Source: Marinobacter salinisoli
Lineage (GTDB): Bacteria > Pseudomonadota > Gammaproteobacteria > Pseudomonadales > Oleiphilaceae
Assembly (NCBI RefSeq): GCF_017301335.1
Contig: NZ_CP071247.1
Coordinates: 124,001 to 188,000 of the forward strand
Direction: 5' to 3'
DNA length: 64,000 nucleotides
The position numbers and the translations under genes are program-made. A model generated the notes under the pieces. It did not search any database, was not told where the DNA came from, and saw only the letters and a list, made by a program, of their open reading frames with translations. Below, piece by piece: positions 24,672 through 33,626 of the stretch. How positions within the stretch are numbered: position 1 is the stretch's first letter; the number at the start of each line of letters is the position of its first letter.

Positions 24672-25880
24672 TCACTGATCCAGCAGTTCTATCCAATGCT
24701 GAACCGGCACCTTGGCCTTGGTTTCCAGATGCATCTGGCAGCCAACGTTGGCGGTGACGATGCGATCCGGATTGTCCACGGTCAGGGCTTCCAGTTTGTT
24801 GCTCAGTAATTGCTGACTCATTTCGGGCTGAAGTACCGAGTAGGTTCCGGCCGATCCGCAGCACAGGTGTTTGTCTTTGGTCTGGGCCAGATCAACGCCG
24901 GCCTTGGCCAGCACCTGCTCTACCACACCGTTCTGCTTCATGGCGTGCTGCAAGGTGCACGGGCAGTGGAACGCCACCTTGCCCGGGCTCTGGCGGATCT
25001 TGAGTTTGTCCAGATCCTGCTGCAGCAGGAACGCGCCGATATCGGTGCACAGCTCACTGACTTTCCTGGCCTTGTCTTTGTAGGCCGGATCATCTTTGAG
25101 CAGGTGGCCGTAATCCTGAACCATGGCACCGCAGCCAGAGGCAGTCATGATGATGGCCTCGGCCCCGGCTTCGATGGCTGGCCACCAGGCATCAATGTTC
25201 TGGCGCATGCGCGCCAGGCCCAGCTCGTGCTCGGACAGATGGTAATTCACCGCCCCGCAACAACCGGCCTCCGGCGCCTCCACCATGGTGATACCAAGCT
25301 TGTCGAGCACCCTTGCCGCCGCTGCGTTGGTGTTGGGCGTGGCAGCGGGTTGGGCGCAGCCAGCCAGCGCCAGCACCTTGCGGTCATGACTGGCCGCCGG
25401 CCAGGGACTGGCCTCTTTTTTGGGGGGCACTTTGGTGCGCAGTTTGCTCGGCAGAACCGGACTGAAGAACTGCCCGAGCCTGAGCAGGACCCCAAACAGT
25501 TTCGGGTTCGGAATAACCCGGCCCAGGGCCCAGCGCATCCACTTGTCCCCGGCCGAACGCGGCAGCTCCTTTTCCATCAGGCCGCGGCTGATATCCACCA
25601 GCCGGCCATACTGAACCCCTGACGGACAGGTGGTTTCACAGCTTCGACAGGTCAGGCAGCGGTCCAGGTGCTCCCGGGTTTTCTCGGTGACCTCCTGCCC
25701 TTCCAGGAACATCTTCATGAGGTAGATTCGACCCCGGGGGCCATCACGCTCGTCGTTCAGCTCCTGATACGTCGGGCAGGTCGCGGTGCAGAATCCGCAG
25801 TGCACACAGGCGCGCAGGATGGACTCAGCCTCCTGTCCTTCGGGAGTATTGGCGAATTGTTGAACGAGATTAGTTTGCAT
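24672..25880 (-). CDS. glcF: Glycolate oxidase iron-sulfur subunit GlcF
   Basis: This 402-residue protein has two 4Fe-4S motifs in its first 100 residues (CVHCGFCTATCP and CLTCRSCETTCP). Two CCG domains follow, with GCCGAVNYH and LCCGSAGTYS. This is the pattern and length of GlcF, the electron-transfer subunit that passes electrons from the GlcD flavin to the membrane quinone pool. It lies 13 bases after glcE in the order glcD, glcE, glcF. The set oxidises glycolate, and often D-lactate, to the 2-keto acid. Confidence 0.96.
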   Translation of the reverse strand: MQTNLVQQFANTPEGQEAESILRACVHCGFCTATCPTYQELNDERDGPRGRIYLMKMFLEGQEVTEKTREHLDRCLTCRSCETTCPSGVQYGRLVDISRGLMEKELPRSAGDKWMRWALGRVIPNPKLFGVLLRLGQFFSPVLPSKLRTKVPPKKEASPWPAASHDRKVLALAGCAQPAATPNTNAAAARVLDKLGITMVEAPEAGCCGAVNYHLSEHELGLARMRQNIDAWWPAIEAGAEAIIMTASGCGAMVQDYGHLLKDDPAYKDKARKVSELCTDIGAFLLQQDLDKLKIRQSPGKVAFHCPCTLQHAMKQNGVVEQVLAKAGVDLAQTKDKHLCCGSAGTYSVLQPEMSQQLLSNKLEALTVDNPDRIVTANVGCQMHLETKAKVPVQHWIELLDQ

Positions 25881-25893
25881 CTTACTCCTGCTC

Positions 25894-26961
25894 TTACAGC
25901 CAGCTATATAGACGTCCGGGATTGAAGATATTGTCCGGATCGAACGCGTTTTTTACCCGGCGCTGAATGCCCTTCAGGGCCTCCGGCTGGTGGTGCATCA
26001 CCTCACCGGAACGGTCACCGCCCCGGAACAGGCTCACCTGTCCGCCGGCCGCGCGCGCCAGGGGCTCAAGATCTCCCTGTTCGGCCTGCCCACGATACCA
26101 GCGCTGGGCACCGGCCCAATCCAGCAACCATGGCCCGTCCAGTTTCGGATTGGCGGCCGTTGAACCGACCGAGAAACGCCAGAGGGGCTGGTCATCGCCC
26201 GCGAAGAAGTCATGCCGCAGATCCTGAATCTGCTGCCACAGGGCATCGCCCTGCTCCAGAACCTCGCCAGACCACTTTTCAGCGGTGGCCTCTACGGCCG
26301 AACGGGCGCCAGACAGGCGCAGGTACACTTTGCCGTCCACCCAGCAAGCACCGGTGATCGGTTTGGGTTCTGCCGAGCGCCGATTCATGTATTCAACGGC
26401 CTCATCGATGTCCATGTCCTGAACGAGGGTCATGGCGGCGGCAGGTTTGGGCATCACCTTCAGGCTGATTTCAGTCATCACGCCCAGGGTGCCCATGGCG
26501 CCGGCCTGAAGCCGGGAAACATCGTAACCGGCCACGTTTTTCATCACCTGGCCACCGAAACGCAGGTGCTCGCCTTTGCCGTTAAGCAACCTGACTCCCA
26601 GCACCTGGTCACGCACCGAACCGGCCCAGGGTCGCGCCGGACCCGAAAGGTTCGTGGCGAAGGTGCCGCCGATGGTGGACGCCTCACCCAGATGGGGAGG
26701 CTCGAAATGGAGCGCCTGCCCTTCCTCGGCCAGAGCGGCTTCAATCTCCCGCAGGGTGGTGCCGGCCCGCACGGTCAGTACCAGCTCCACGGGATGGTAC
26801 TCGACGATGCCGGTGTGCTCGCCCACGTTGAGCGTTCCTGCATCCGGGTCGGACTCGCGTCCCATAAAGGCCTTGGTATGGCCACCGACGATGTTGAGCT
26901 TTTGCCCGCTGTCCCGGGCCTTGAGAACCTGTTCTTGCAACTGTTTGGAAATATCAGCCAT
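25894..26961 (-). CDS. glcE: Glycolate oxidase FAD-binding subunit GlcE
   Basis: The 355-residue protein has an FAD-binding type 4 domain in the N-terminal half: VVGGHTKAFMGRES, then EASTIGGTFATNLSGPARPW and NVAGYDVSRLQAGAMGTLGV. A short C-terminal region ends FDPDNIFNPGRLYSWL. It is shorter than GlcD, as GlcE always is, and is required for active glycolate oxidase. It overlaps the end of glcD by eight bases, which implies translational coupling. Confidence 0.96.
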   Translation of the reverse strand: MADISKQLQEQVLKARDSGQKLNIVGGHTKAFMGRESDPDAGTLNVGEHTGIVEYHPVELVLTVRAGTTLREIEAALAEEGQALHFEPPHLGEASTIGGTFATNLSGPARPWAGSVRDQVLGVRLLNGKGEHLRFGGQVMKNVAGYDVSRLQAGAMGTLGVMTEISLKVMPKPAAAMTLVQDMDIDEAVEYMNRRSAEPKPITGACWVDGKVYLRLSGARSAVEATAEKWSGEVLEQGDALWQQIQDLRHDFFAGDDQPLWRFSVGSTAANPKLDGPWLLDWAGAQRWYRGQAEQGDLEPLARAAGGQVSLFRGGDRSGEVMHHQPEALKGIQRRVKNAFDPDNIFNPGRLYSWL

Positions 26962-28426
26962 GGGCGGCTTCCGTTTGTTCGTGCTTGTGTTGTTTGTGTT
27001 CGAGAGACCGGTATTCCTGGCAGAACCTGAGGGCAGGCACGCCCTTACCCGGGTTCAGAATACCGGCGGGGTCGAAGGCAGCTTTTACGTCATGGAACTG
27101 CTGCAGTTCCTCGTCGTTGAACTGAACGGCCATCTGGCGGATTTTCTCCACACCAACACCGTGTTCACCGGTAATGCAACCGCCCACTTCCACACAGAGA
27201 TTCAGGATGCTGCTGCCAAACGCCTCGGTACGTTCGAATTCGCCGGGCACGTTGGCATCGAACAGAATCAGCGGGTGCAGGTTGCCGTCACCGGCATGGA
27301 AAACATTGGCAACCCGGAGCCCGAACTCCTCGGACATTTCTTCCATCTTGGTCAGCACATTGGCCAGTTCACGGCGCGGTATGGTGCCATCCATGCAGTA
27401 GTAGTCAGGTGATATCCGGCCGACCGCGGGGAAGGCGGACTTACGCCCTTTCCAGAGCAGCGCCCGCTCCTCTTCGCTTTGGGAGGTGCGCACCGAGGTT
27501 GCACCGAACTTGCGAAACACCTCTTCGGCCTCGGCGATGTGCTCATCCACCTCTTCTTCGGTGCCATCCACTTCGCACAGCAACAGCGCCTTTGCCTCGC
27601 GCGGGTACCCGGCCTTGGCAAAATCATCAGCAGCAACAATGGCATGCCCGTCCATCATCTCCAGACCACCGGGAATGATGCCGTGGGAAATCACGCCGCC
27701 TACCGCGTCGCCGCCGTTCTGCACGCTGTCGAAACCGGCCATCACCACCCGGGCCACCTCCGGTTTCGGCAGCAGTTTGACCTTCACTTCGGTGACCACG
27801 CCCAGCAAGCCTTCGGAGCCGGTCACCAGCGCCAGCAAGTCCATCCCACAGGCATCCAGGCCATCACTGCCAAGGGTGACGATGTCGCCCTCAGCGGTCA
27901 CCATCTCAACGCTCAGCAGGTTGTGCACGGTCAGCCCATATTTCAGGCAGTGCACGCCACCGGAGTTCTCTGCCACATTGCCACCAATGGTGCAGGCAAT
28001 CTGGGACGAAGGATCGGGGCCGTAATACAACCCGAACTGGGCGGCTTCTTCACTGATGGCAAGGTTACGCACGCCCGGCTGAAGCCGTGCGGTTCGGGCC
28101 AGTGGGTCGATTTCCATGATGCGGTTGAACTTCGCCAGCGACAGCACCACCCCCTCTTTGTGGGGCATGGCTCCGGCGCTGAGACCAGTGCCGGCACCGC
28201 GGGCCACCACTGGCACCTGGTGTTCGTTACAAATGCGCATCACCCGCTGCACCTGCTCCACCGTTTCCGGCAGCACCACCAGCAACGGCATCTCGCAGTA
28301 CATCGACATGCCATCACATTCGTAGGGCTTCTTGGTTTCTTCATCGGTGATGACGTAGCGCGGGTCAATAAACGACCGGAACTGCTCCGCCAGCTCGGAT
28401 TTGCTGACTGTCGGCTTGGTAGTCAT
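26954..28426 (-). CDS. glcD: Glycolate oxidase catalytic subunit GlcD
   Basis: This flavoprotein of about 490 residues has an FAD-binding PCMH domain (PVVARGAGTGLSAGAMPH, GGNVAENSGGVHCLKYGL). The C-terminal oxidase domain contains NVFHAGDGNLHPLI and TGEHGVGVEKIRQMA. It oxidises glycolate to glyoxylate with GlcE and GlcF. I set the start at the ATG at 28426 (MTTKPTVSK). An upstream GTG at 28474 has no homologous leader and no good ribosome binding site. The gene follows glcG and the TRAP genes on the same strand. Confidence 0.96.
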   Translation of the reverse strand: MTTKPTVSKSELAEQFRSFIDPRYVITDEETKKPYECDGMSMYCEMPLLVVLPETVEQVQRVMRICNEHQVPVVARGAGTGLSAGAMPHKEGVVLSLAKFNRIMEIDPLARTARLQPGVRNLAISEEAAQFGLYYGPDPSSQIACTIGGNVAENSGGVHCLKYGLTVHNLLSVEMVTAEGDIVTLGSDGLDACGMDLLALVTGSEGLLGVVTEVKVKLLPKPEVARVVMAGFDSVQNGGDAVGGVISHGIIPGGLEMMDGHAIVAADDFAKAGYPREAKALLLCEVDGTEEEVDEHIAEAEEVFRKFGATSVRTSQSEEERALLWKGRKSAFPAVGRISPDYYCMDGTIPRRELANVLTKMEEMSEEFGLRVANVFHAGDGNLHPLILFDANVPGEFERTEAFGSSILNLCVEVGGCITGEHGVGVEKIRQMAVQFNDEELQQFHDVKAAFDPAGILNPGKGVPALRFCQEYRSLEHKQHKHEQTEAAHG

Positions 28427-28519
28427 AACACTCTCGGGGATTGTGTTGCGTTGAATAATGCCGGGGGACGTCACCGGGGCGCCCGGGCGTCAGCCACGGG
28501 CACCCCGGTATGACAGGCA

Positions 28520-28945
28520 TCAGGCGCGTTTGGTTTCAAAGTGGTCAATGCCGGCCTGGGCACAGTCCATGTCCTGCTGGGGCGTACCCGAGCTGATGCC
28601 GATGCCGCCAACCACTTCGCCACCAACGGCCACCGGTAGTCCACCGCCGACCGAACTGATGCGGCCGCCCACTTCGGTATGAATCCCGAACGCAAGACTG
28701 CCCGGCACATTGACCTTGTTGTAGTCGTGCGTCGCTTTTCTGGCCGCAGCGGCGGTGAATGCCTTGTCCTGGGCGATGGTAATGCTGGTCACCTTGCCGC
28801 CGTCCATCCGCTCGAAAGCGATCAGGTTGCCGGACTCGTCGACCACCGCAATACACATGGGCACGCCAATTTCCCTGGCCTTGTTAGCTGCGCCCTCAAT
28901 CAGGATCCGGGCGTCGTCCAGATCCAACCGTTTAACCGTCAACAT
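28520..28945 (-). CDS. glcG: GlcG/HbpS family protein
   Basis: The product (about 141 residues) is a single GlcG/HbpS domain with CIAVVDESGNLIAFERMDG and GGGLPVAVGGEVVGGIG. This small protein is regularly found in glycolate operons, and the related HbpS binds haem. Its exact role is unknown. The start is taken at the ATG at 28945, nine bases after AGGAG. A TTG two codons upstream is too close to that box. It sits between the TRAP large permease and glcD. Confidence 0.93.
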   Translation of the reverse strand: MLTVKRLDLDDARILIEGAANKAREIGVPMCIAVVDESGNLIAFERMDGGKVTSITIAQDKAFTAAAARKATHDYNKVNVPGSLAFGIHTEVGGRISSVGGGLPVAVGGEVVGGIGISSGTPQQDMDCAQAGIDHFETKRA

Positions 28946-28967
28946 AGTCAAATACTCCTCTTAAAAA

Positions 28968-30503
28968 TCAGCCATAAACCTGATTGGGCAGCCAGGTCAC
29001 GATGCCCGGAATCAGGATGCACATAAACAACCCGAAGGCCTGGATCGCCAGGAACACCAGGGAAGATTTGAAGATTGTACCCATGGAAATTTCCGGCGGA
29101 CACACACCACGGATATAAAACAGCGCGTAACCAAATGGTGGACTAAGGAACGACATCTGCATATTCACCAAATAGAGCACACCGAACCAGAGCACCACAT
29201 CCTCTCCGCTCACCGGCGGGAAACCCAGCAGCCCGGGGAATTCCAGGGCTTCGACAATCGGTATAAAGATAGGGACGGCCAGCAGCAGAATGCCAACCCA
29301 GTCCAGGAACATGCCCAGAATCACCAGCAGCACCATCAGCAGGAACAGGATGCCGTAGGCCGAAAGGCCGGTGCCAAGAATGGCGTCGGTGACAAACTGC
29401 TGCCCACCCTGAAGGATGTAAAAGCCGACGAACACCGAGGCACCGAACATGATCCACAGCACCATCGCCGACGCCTTGGCGGTGGTCACCGAGGCCTCAC
29501 GCAGACCACTGATGGAGAACTTGCCGTGCATCAGCGCCACCACGATAGCCCCGAATGAGCCGATACCCGCAGCCTCCACCGGTGTCGCAATGCCGCCGAA
29601 CAGTAGCCCGAGCACCAGGCCCACCAGAATCAGGGGGGCAATCAACCCGCGCAGCAGTATCAGTTTCTCCCGCAGGGAAATACGCTCTTCCACCGGCACC
29701 GGCGGCCCCAGCTTCGGATTGAGCCAGCTGCGCACCAACACATAGGTGATGTACAAACCAGACAACAACAGGCCTGGCAACACCGAGCCCAGGTAGAGTT
29801 CGCCCACCGATTGCTGGGCAACGACCGCGTACAGGATGGCAAGAATGGACGGCGGAATCAGAATGCCCAGGGTGCCCCCGGCCATGATCGAGCCCAGCGC
29901 GATCTTGTGGTCATACCCGCGCTTGAGCATCGCCGGCAGGGCAATAATCCCCATGGTGACAACCGCGGCACCGATAACCCCTACCATGGCGGCCAGGATG
30001 GTCGACGCCAGAATGGTTGCCGTGGCAAGGCCACCGCTCAGGCCACCCATCCACTTGTAGACCACGCTGAACATTTCCTCGATCAGGCCGGCCCGCTCCA
30101 GCATGGCGGCCATGAAGATGAACAGCGGAATAGCCGCCAGATCGGAGTTGGTCATCATTGGGAAGATCCGGCTGGGCACGATGTTCAGCATCAGCGAATC
30201 GCCCACCAGATAAATGAACATGACCCCGAGACCACCGGTCACGAAGGCCAGCGGCAACCCCATCATCAGGGCCACCGCCAGCGAGCCGAACATCAGGTAG
30301 GTCAACGGACCGATTTCAACGCCCGACAGGCTGCCCGCCAGCTTGAACAGGAATTTCTCGTCACTGAACGGGTCGTAGAAAAGAATGTTGATCAGTTCCA
30401 CACAGAGCACAAACGCCATCGCCGCTGTGCCCAGAATCATTAGCCAGGTACCCAGCTTCCCCCAGAGGTTGCTGCCCGGCGCGGTTGCGAGTTCACTGCT
30501 CAT
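28968..30503 (-). CDS. dctM: TRAP transporter large permease (DctM)
   Basis: This 511-residue polytopic membrane protein of the DctM family shows motifs MMGLPLAFVTGGLGVMF and GAAVVTMGIIALPAMLKRGY. It is longer than many DctM proteins, with an additional N-terminal membrane segment before the core. It carries out sodium-driven uptake across the inner membrane with its DctQ partner, whose gene overlaps by four bases. The operon context with glycolate oxidase suggests a 2-hydroxy or 2-keto acid substrate. Confidence 0.93.
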   Translation of the reverse strand: MSSELATAPGSNLWGKLGTWLMILGTAAMAFVLCVELINILFYDPFSDEKFLFKLAGSLSGVEIGPLTYLMFGSLAVALMMGLPLAFVTGGLGVMFIYLVGDSLMLNIVPSRIFPMMTNSDLAAIPLFIFMAAMLERAGLIEEMFSVVYKWMGGLSGGLATATILASTILAAMVGVIGAAVVTMGIIALPAMLKRGYDHKIALGSIMAGGTLGILIPPSILAILYAVVAQQSVGELYLGSVLPGLLLSGLYITYVLVRSWLNPKLGPPVPVEERISLREKLILLRGLIAPLILVGLVLGLLFGGIATPVEAAGIGSFGAIVVALMHGKFSISGLREASVTTAKASAMVLWIMFGASVFVGFYILQGGQQFVTDAILGTGLSAYGILFLLMVLLVILGMFLDWVGILLLAVPIFIPIVEALEFPGLLGFPPVSGEDVVLWFGVLYLVNMQMSFLSPPFGYALFYIRGVCPPEISMGTIFKSSLVFLAIQAFGLFMCILIPGIVTWLPNQVYG

Positions 30504-31204
30504 GCGTTGCGCTCCTGGCCCAGTCGGTTGAAAAGAACAATGTCCTTGATCAGCTTGGAAATTCCCGCCAGCAACAGCAGCAGAGAGCCAAGCACCATCA
30601 TGCCCTTAACCGGCCAGTACTGTATGCCCCAGGTCTCCACCGTGGTTTCGTTCATGGAGTAGGAGTTCTGGAAGAAGGTCCAGGAAGTAATCAGAAGGAT
30701 CATGGCGAACATGAAGAAGAACAGCGAGGTAAAGATATCCATGCCGACCCGGCCGCGCACCGGCAGCAGGTTGTAAAGCACATCCACCCGAACATGGGCA
30801 CCGTGCAACAGAGCAAAGCCACCTGCCAGCAGGTATTGCATACCCAGCAACAGGAAGCTGGCCTCATGCACCCAGATGGTCGGCATGTTGAACAGATACC
30901 GCATGACCACTTCGAAGAAGTAAAACACCACCGCGTTGATGGTCCAGAAAGACACAAAGACACCGGATTTCTCGCAAATCCAGTCAACCGCCCTGGTAAA
31001 CCAGTTACCTTCGAAGTGAAGCGACAACAGAGGATCCTCTTCCTCTGCCTGAATTTCCGCTGGTGTCTTGTCCGGCACGCTTTCCGCGCCGCCATGACCG
31101 CTACTCCACTTGTCCCAGGCCATCATGATCAGAGGCATCACCGCCAGCCAGCCCCAATACAACCAGTGCGGCAACACAAATCCGAAGCCTTCAAGATTTG
31201 ACAT
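30500..31204 (-). CDS. dctQ: TRAP transporter small permease (DctQ)
   Basis: The 234-residue protein has two hydrophobic segments at the N-terminus and a DctQ core with four membrane helices. The core contains FFEVVMRYLFNMPTIWVHEA, a typical DctQ stretch, followed by GAHVRVDVLYNLLPVRGR. It is larger than the usual 160-180 residues because of the N-terminal extension. It supports the large permease and docks the binding protein. It overlaps dctM by four bases and lies 99 bases after the binding-protein gene. Confidence 0.92.
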   Translation of the reverse strand: MSNLEGFGFVLPHWLYWGWLAVMPLIMMAWDKWSSGHGGAESVPDKTPAEIQAEEEDPLLSLHFEGNWFTRAVDWICEKSGVFVSFWTINAVVFYFFEVVMRYLFNMPTIWVHEASFLLLGMQYLLAGGFALLHGAHVRVDVLYNLLPVRGRVGMDIFTSLFFFMFAMILLITSWTFFQNSYSMNETTVETWGIQYWPVKGMMVLGSLLLLLAGISKLIKDIVLFNRLGQERNA

Positions 31205-31230
31205 GTTGTTGCTACCTCAGCCACAAAAGA

Positions 31231-31276
31231 GGGAAGGTGGGCTGCGTCCTTCCGGAGCAGCGCCGCTCCTTCCCTA
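31231..31276 (-). other. Stem-loop between dctP and dctQ
   Basis: AGGGAAGG at 31231-31238 pairs with CCTTCCCT at 31269-31276, and GGAGC/GCTCC forms an inner stem. The structure lacks a T tract. It may be an mRNA-stabilising or attenuating element that favours the binding protein over the permeases. This is inference from position. Confidence 0.35.
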
Positions 31277-31302
31277 TCGATTATTGTTATTGATCCGAAG
31301 GG

Positions 31303-32439
31303 TTATTTACCCTCCACACCCTCTAGATCAGACTCGTCGATATAACCGACGGTGTCGTTCATCATGTATTCCAGCTGCATGTCGAAAATCGCGCGGGCAT
31401 CATCGTCTTTGTTTGCCCAGCGATACCAAACCGGAATGGCAGCACGACGGAACTCCTCCAGATCTTCCTGGCTCAGGCGGCTGACGGTATCGCCGGCTTC
31501 CTTGAACTTCTCCATCGCCTCAATGTTGCGCTTCTGGATGGTCAGGTAATGCTTCTGGGAGTAGTTGCGCACTTCGTCTTCCACCAGCTGCTGGAGTTTC
31601 GGATCCAGTGCTTTCCACGCCCGCAGGTTGACGGTCAGGTCCATCAGGTCCACGGGCTGGTAAATGGACATCACGCCGGGAGGCCCGAACAGAATGTAAT
31701 CGGTCACCTGGGAAAAACCGAGTTCCCAGTTCACCGCCGGTCCGACGTAGTCGGCCGCATCAATGGTGCCTTTTTCCAGCGCCGGGAAGATGTCGGAACC
31801 CGGCAGGCTCACCGTGGACACACCGAATTGCTGGAACACCTCGGCCACCATGCCGCCGGGCACACGGATCTTCATGCCCTTGAGGTCAGCGAGGCTGCTA
31901 ACCGGCTGCTTGGAGTGAATAATGTTGGCGTCGTGCTGAATCGGGCCAACGTAGAAGAGCCCGAACTTTTCGTAAATTTCGCGGGTTTTTTCCAGCATCC
32001 CCATGGAGTAGAACATGGTGTCCCACTGGTGGGGCTGGTCCGGGCCGGCCGGATAAGAAGACAGGAAGACCGTGGCCGGAATTTTACCCGACCAGTACAG
32101 GGTGAACGGGTTCATACCCTGCAACACACCATTGCGCACCGCATCGAACAAGGCGTTGTTGTCTGCCGCCACGGCCTTGGCCGGGAACGGCTTGAAAATC
32201 AGTTCACCACCGGACTTTTCCTCAATGCTCTGACACCATTCCTCAAACAGCTCATAGCCTACGGTGCCTGCATCCCAGACGGACTGAATTTTCCAGGTGG
32301 TCGCCGCCTGTGCCTGCCCACTGCCCAGCAGCATGGCGCCCGCCATGGACAGTCCGAGGGCCGCGGTTTTCAAAAAGCTTCGGCGAGGCGGTGCCTCCGC
32401 CTGGTCACGCGTGGTCCACGTTACTTGGTTGGGTTTCAT
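31303..32439 (-). CDS. dctP: TRAP transporter substrate-binding protein (DctP family), Tat-exported
   Basis: This protein of about 378 residues has a twin-arginine signal (PPRRSFLKTAALGLSMAGAM), so it is probably exported folded. The mature part is a DctP-family periplasmic binding protein with MKIRVPGGMVAEVFQQFGVS and the conserved binding segment EKGTIDAADYVGP. The family resembles binding proteins for keto acids or lactate (TakP-type), which fits the glycolate oxidase genes downstream. The start is taken at the ATG at 32439, eight bases after GGAG. It is the first gene of the TRAP-glc operon. Confidence 0.9.
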   Translation of the reverse strand: MKPNQVTWTTRDQAEAPPRRSFLKTAALGLSMAGAMLLGSGQAQAATTWKIQSVWDAGTVGYELFEEWCQSIEEKSGGELIFKPFPAKAVAADNNALFDAVRNGVLQGMNPFTLYWSGKIPATVFLSSYPAGPDQPHQWDTMFYSMGMLEKTREIYEKFGLFYVGPIQHDANIIHSKQPVSSLADLKGMKIRVPGGMVAEVFQQFGVSTVSLPGSDIFPALEKGTIDAADYVGPAVNWELGFSQVTDYILFGPPGVMSIYQPVDLMDLTVNLRAWKALDPKLQQLVEDEVRNYSQKHYLTIQKRNIEAMEKFKEAGDTVSRLSQEDLEEFRRAAIPVWYRWANKDDDARAIFDMQLEYMMNDTVGYIDESDLEGVEGK

Positions 32440-32562
32440 TGCCACATCTCCGTTAGCGTTGTTTTTATCTCTGTCGGATCAACGCCGGCGCGATGCATTG
32501 CAACTGCCGACATTAGAAAGATATTCGTCATCAATCGGGTTTTCGTCCAGTCCGCCGGGCAC

Positions 32563-32573
32563 TGGTCAGACCA
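32563..32573. promoter_or_regulatory. GntR/FadR-type operator, TRAP-glc side
   Basis: TGGTCAGACCA is a palindrome matching the TGGT-N3-ACCA pattern used by FadR-family regulators such as LldR, GlcC and PdhR. It lies about 124 bases before dctP. An identical copy at 32680 lies near the divergent regulator gene. Confidence 0.7.
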
Positions 32574-32678
32574 CTTTTTCGACGCCCGAAAATGGACGAT
32601 TTCCCTGAAATCAGCCATAGTTACAGCGCTCTGGCCCGGATATAAAACAACAAAACCGGCTGACCGATGATCGAATTA

Positions 32679-32691
32679 CTGGTCAGACCAG
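32679..32691. promoter_or_regulatory. GntR/FadR-type operator, regulator side
   Basis: CTGGTCAGACCAG is a perfect palindrome 21 bases before the regulator ATG at 32713. It would give autoregulation. Its centre is 117 bases from that of the other copy, about 11 helical turns, which would suit looping between two bound dimers. Confidence 0.7.
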
Positions 32692-32712
32692 CACGCAACA
32701 ACGGGATTTGTC

Positions 32713-33471
32713 ATGGCTATTTCCCAGGAAATTTCTTACCGACTCGAACGGCTCATCCTTGATGGCGGACTCGCCCCGGGGCAAAAAATCCCATCGGAGC
32801 GCCAACTCTCCATGCGATTGGGTGTGTCACGCTCGGTGATTCGTGAAGCCCTGCACGAACTGCAGGGGCGCGGCGTGATTGAAACCCGGCATGGCAAAGG
32901 TTCCTTTGTGGCCAGCATGGTGCCCGAACCGGAGGAACTCGATAACCAGAGCCCGCTGATGCACCTGTATGAAGGCCACCCCCGTACCCTGTACGACCTG
33001 CTGGAAGTGAGGGAACAACTGGAGGGTCAGGCCGCCTTCCTGGCCGCCCAACGCGCCACCCGACTGGATAAGCACCGGATCACCAAGGCCTTTCAGGCGC
33101 TTGAAGCGACCGACCCTCTGAGCAACGCCCGGCCAGACCACAACTTTCACCTGGCCATTGTCGAGGCGTCCCACAACCCGGTGCTGGTGCACGTGCTCAG
33201 CGGCCTGAAGAACATGATGCTGATGACGGTTCAGGCGTCGGTCGCCAACCTTAATCCGCGGCAGGAGATGCGCGGGCAGATCGCCCGTCAGCACAAGCAA
33301 CTCTATAATGCGATTCTGGCCGGGAAAGCCAACGCGGCCCAGAAAGCAGCCGTTGCTCATGTACGTTTTGTGAGCAATGCTATGAAAAAGTTGGAAATGG
33401 AAGGACGCGAAGTGATCCGAATACCCATTCCGAAAATCAGTCCGGATCAGCAACACTTGACAAGCCTCTGA
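32713..33471 (+). CDS. FadR/GntR-family transcriptional regulator (FCD domain)
   Basis: This 252-residue regulator has an N-terminal GntR winged helix (KIPSERQLSMRLGVSRSVIR and LQGRGVIETRHGKGSFV). A C-terminal FCD ligand-binding domain has metal-site histidines in DHNFHLAIVEASHNPV. The family includes GlcC, LldR and PdhR, which sense small organic acids. It is divergent from the TRAP-glc operon, with two identical operators between them. It most likely controls glycolate or lactate uptake and oxidation. I do not assign glcC or lldR without a ligand. Confidence 0.9.
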   Translation: MAISQEISYRLERLILDGGLAPGQKIPSERQLSMRLGVSRSVIREALHELQGRGVIETRHGKGSFVASMVPEPEELDNQSPLMHLYEGHPRTLYDLLEVREQLEGQAAFLAAQRATRLDKHRITKAFQALEATDPLSNARPDHNFHLAIVEASHNPVLVHVLSGLKNMMLMTVQASVANLNPRQEMRGQIARQHKQLYNAILAGKANAAQKAAVAHVRFVSNAMKKLEMEGREVIRIPIPKISPDQQHLTSL

Positions 33472-33563
33472 GCCAATTGTGGCGCGGGATTGGCCGGAAT
33501 GACGAAGCCTGTAGGGACGGGCCCTGCAGCGGGGTTCTGAAACAAAACCCTGCACAACAGGTC

Positions 33564-33592
33564 TTGATTTCTATTAACTCAGTCCGTAAAAC
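33564..33592 (+). promoter_or_regulatory. Candidate sigma-70 promoter for the amino-acid ABC operon
   Basis: TTGATT and TAAAAC are separated by 17 bases, ending 35 bases before the ATP-binding gene at 33627. A CAGGAG box precedes that ATG. No regulator site was identified. Confidence 0.45.
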
Positions 33593-33626
33593 ATGCGGCT
33601 TTTACTGACAGCTTCAGGAGCTACCC

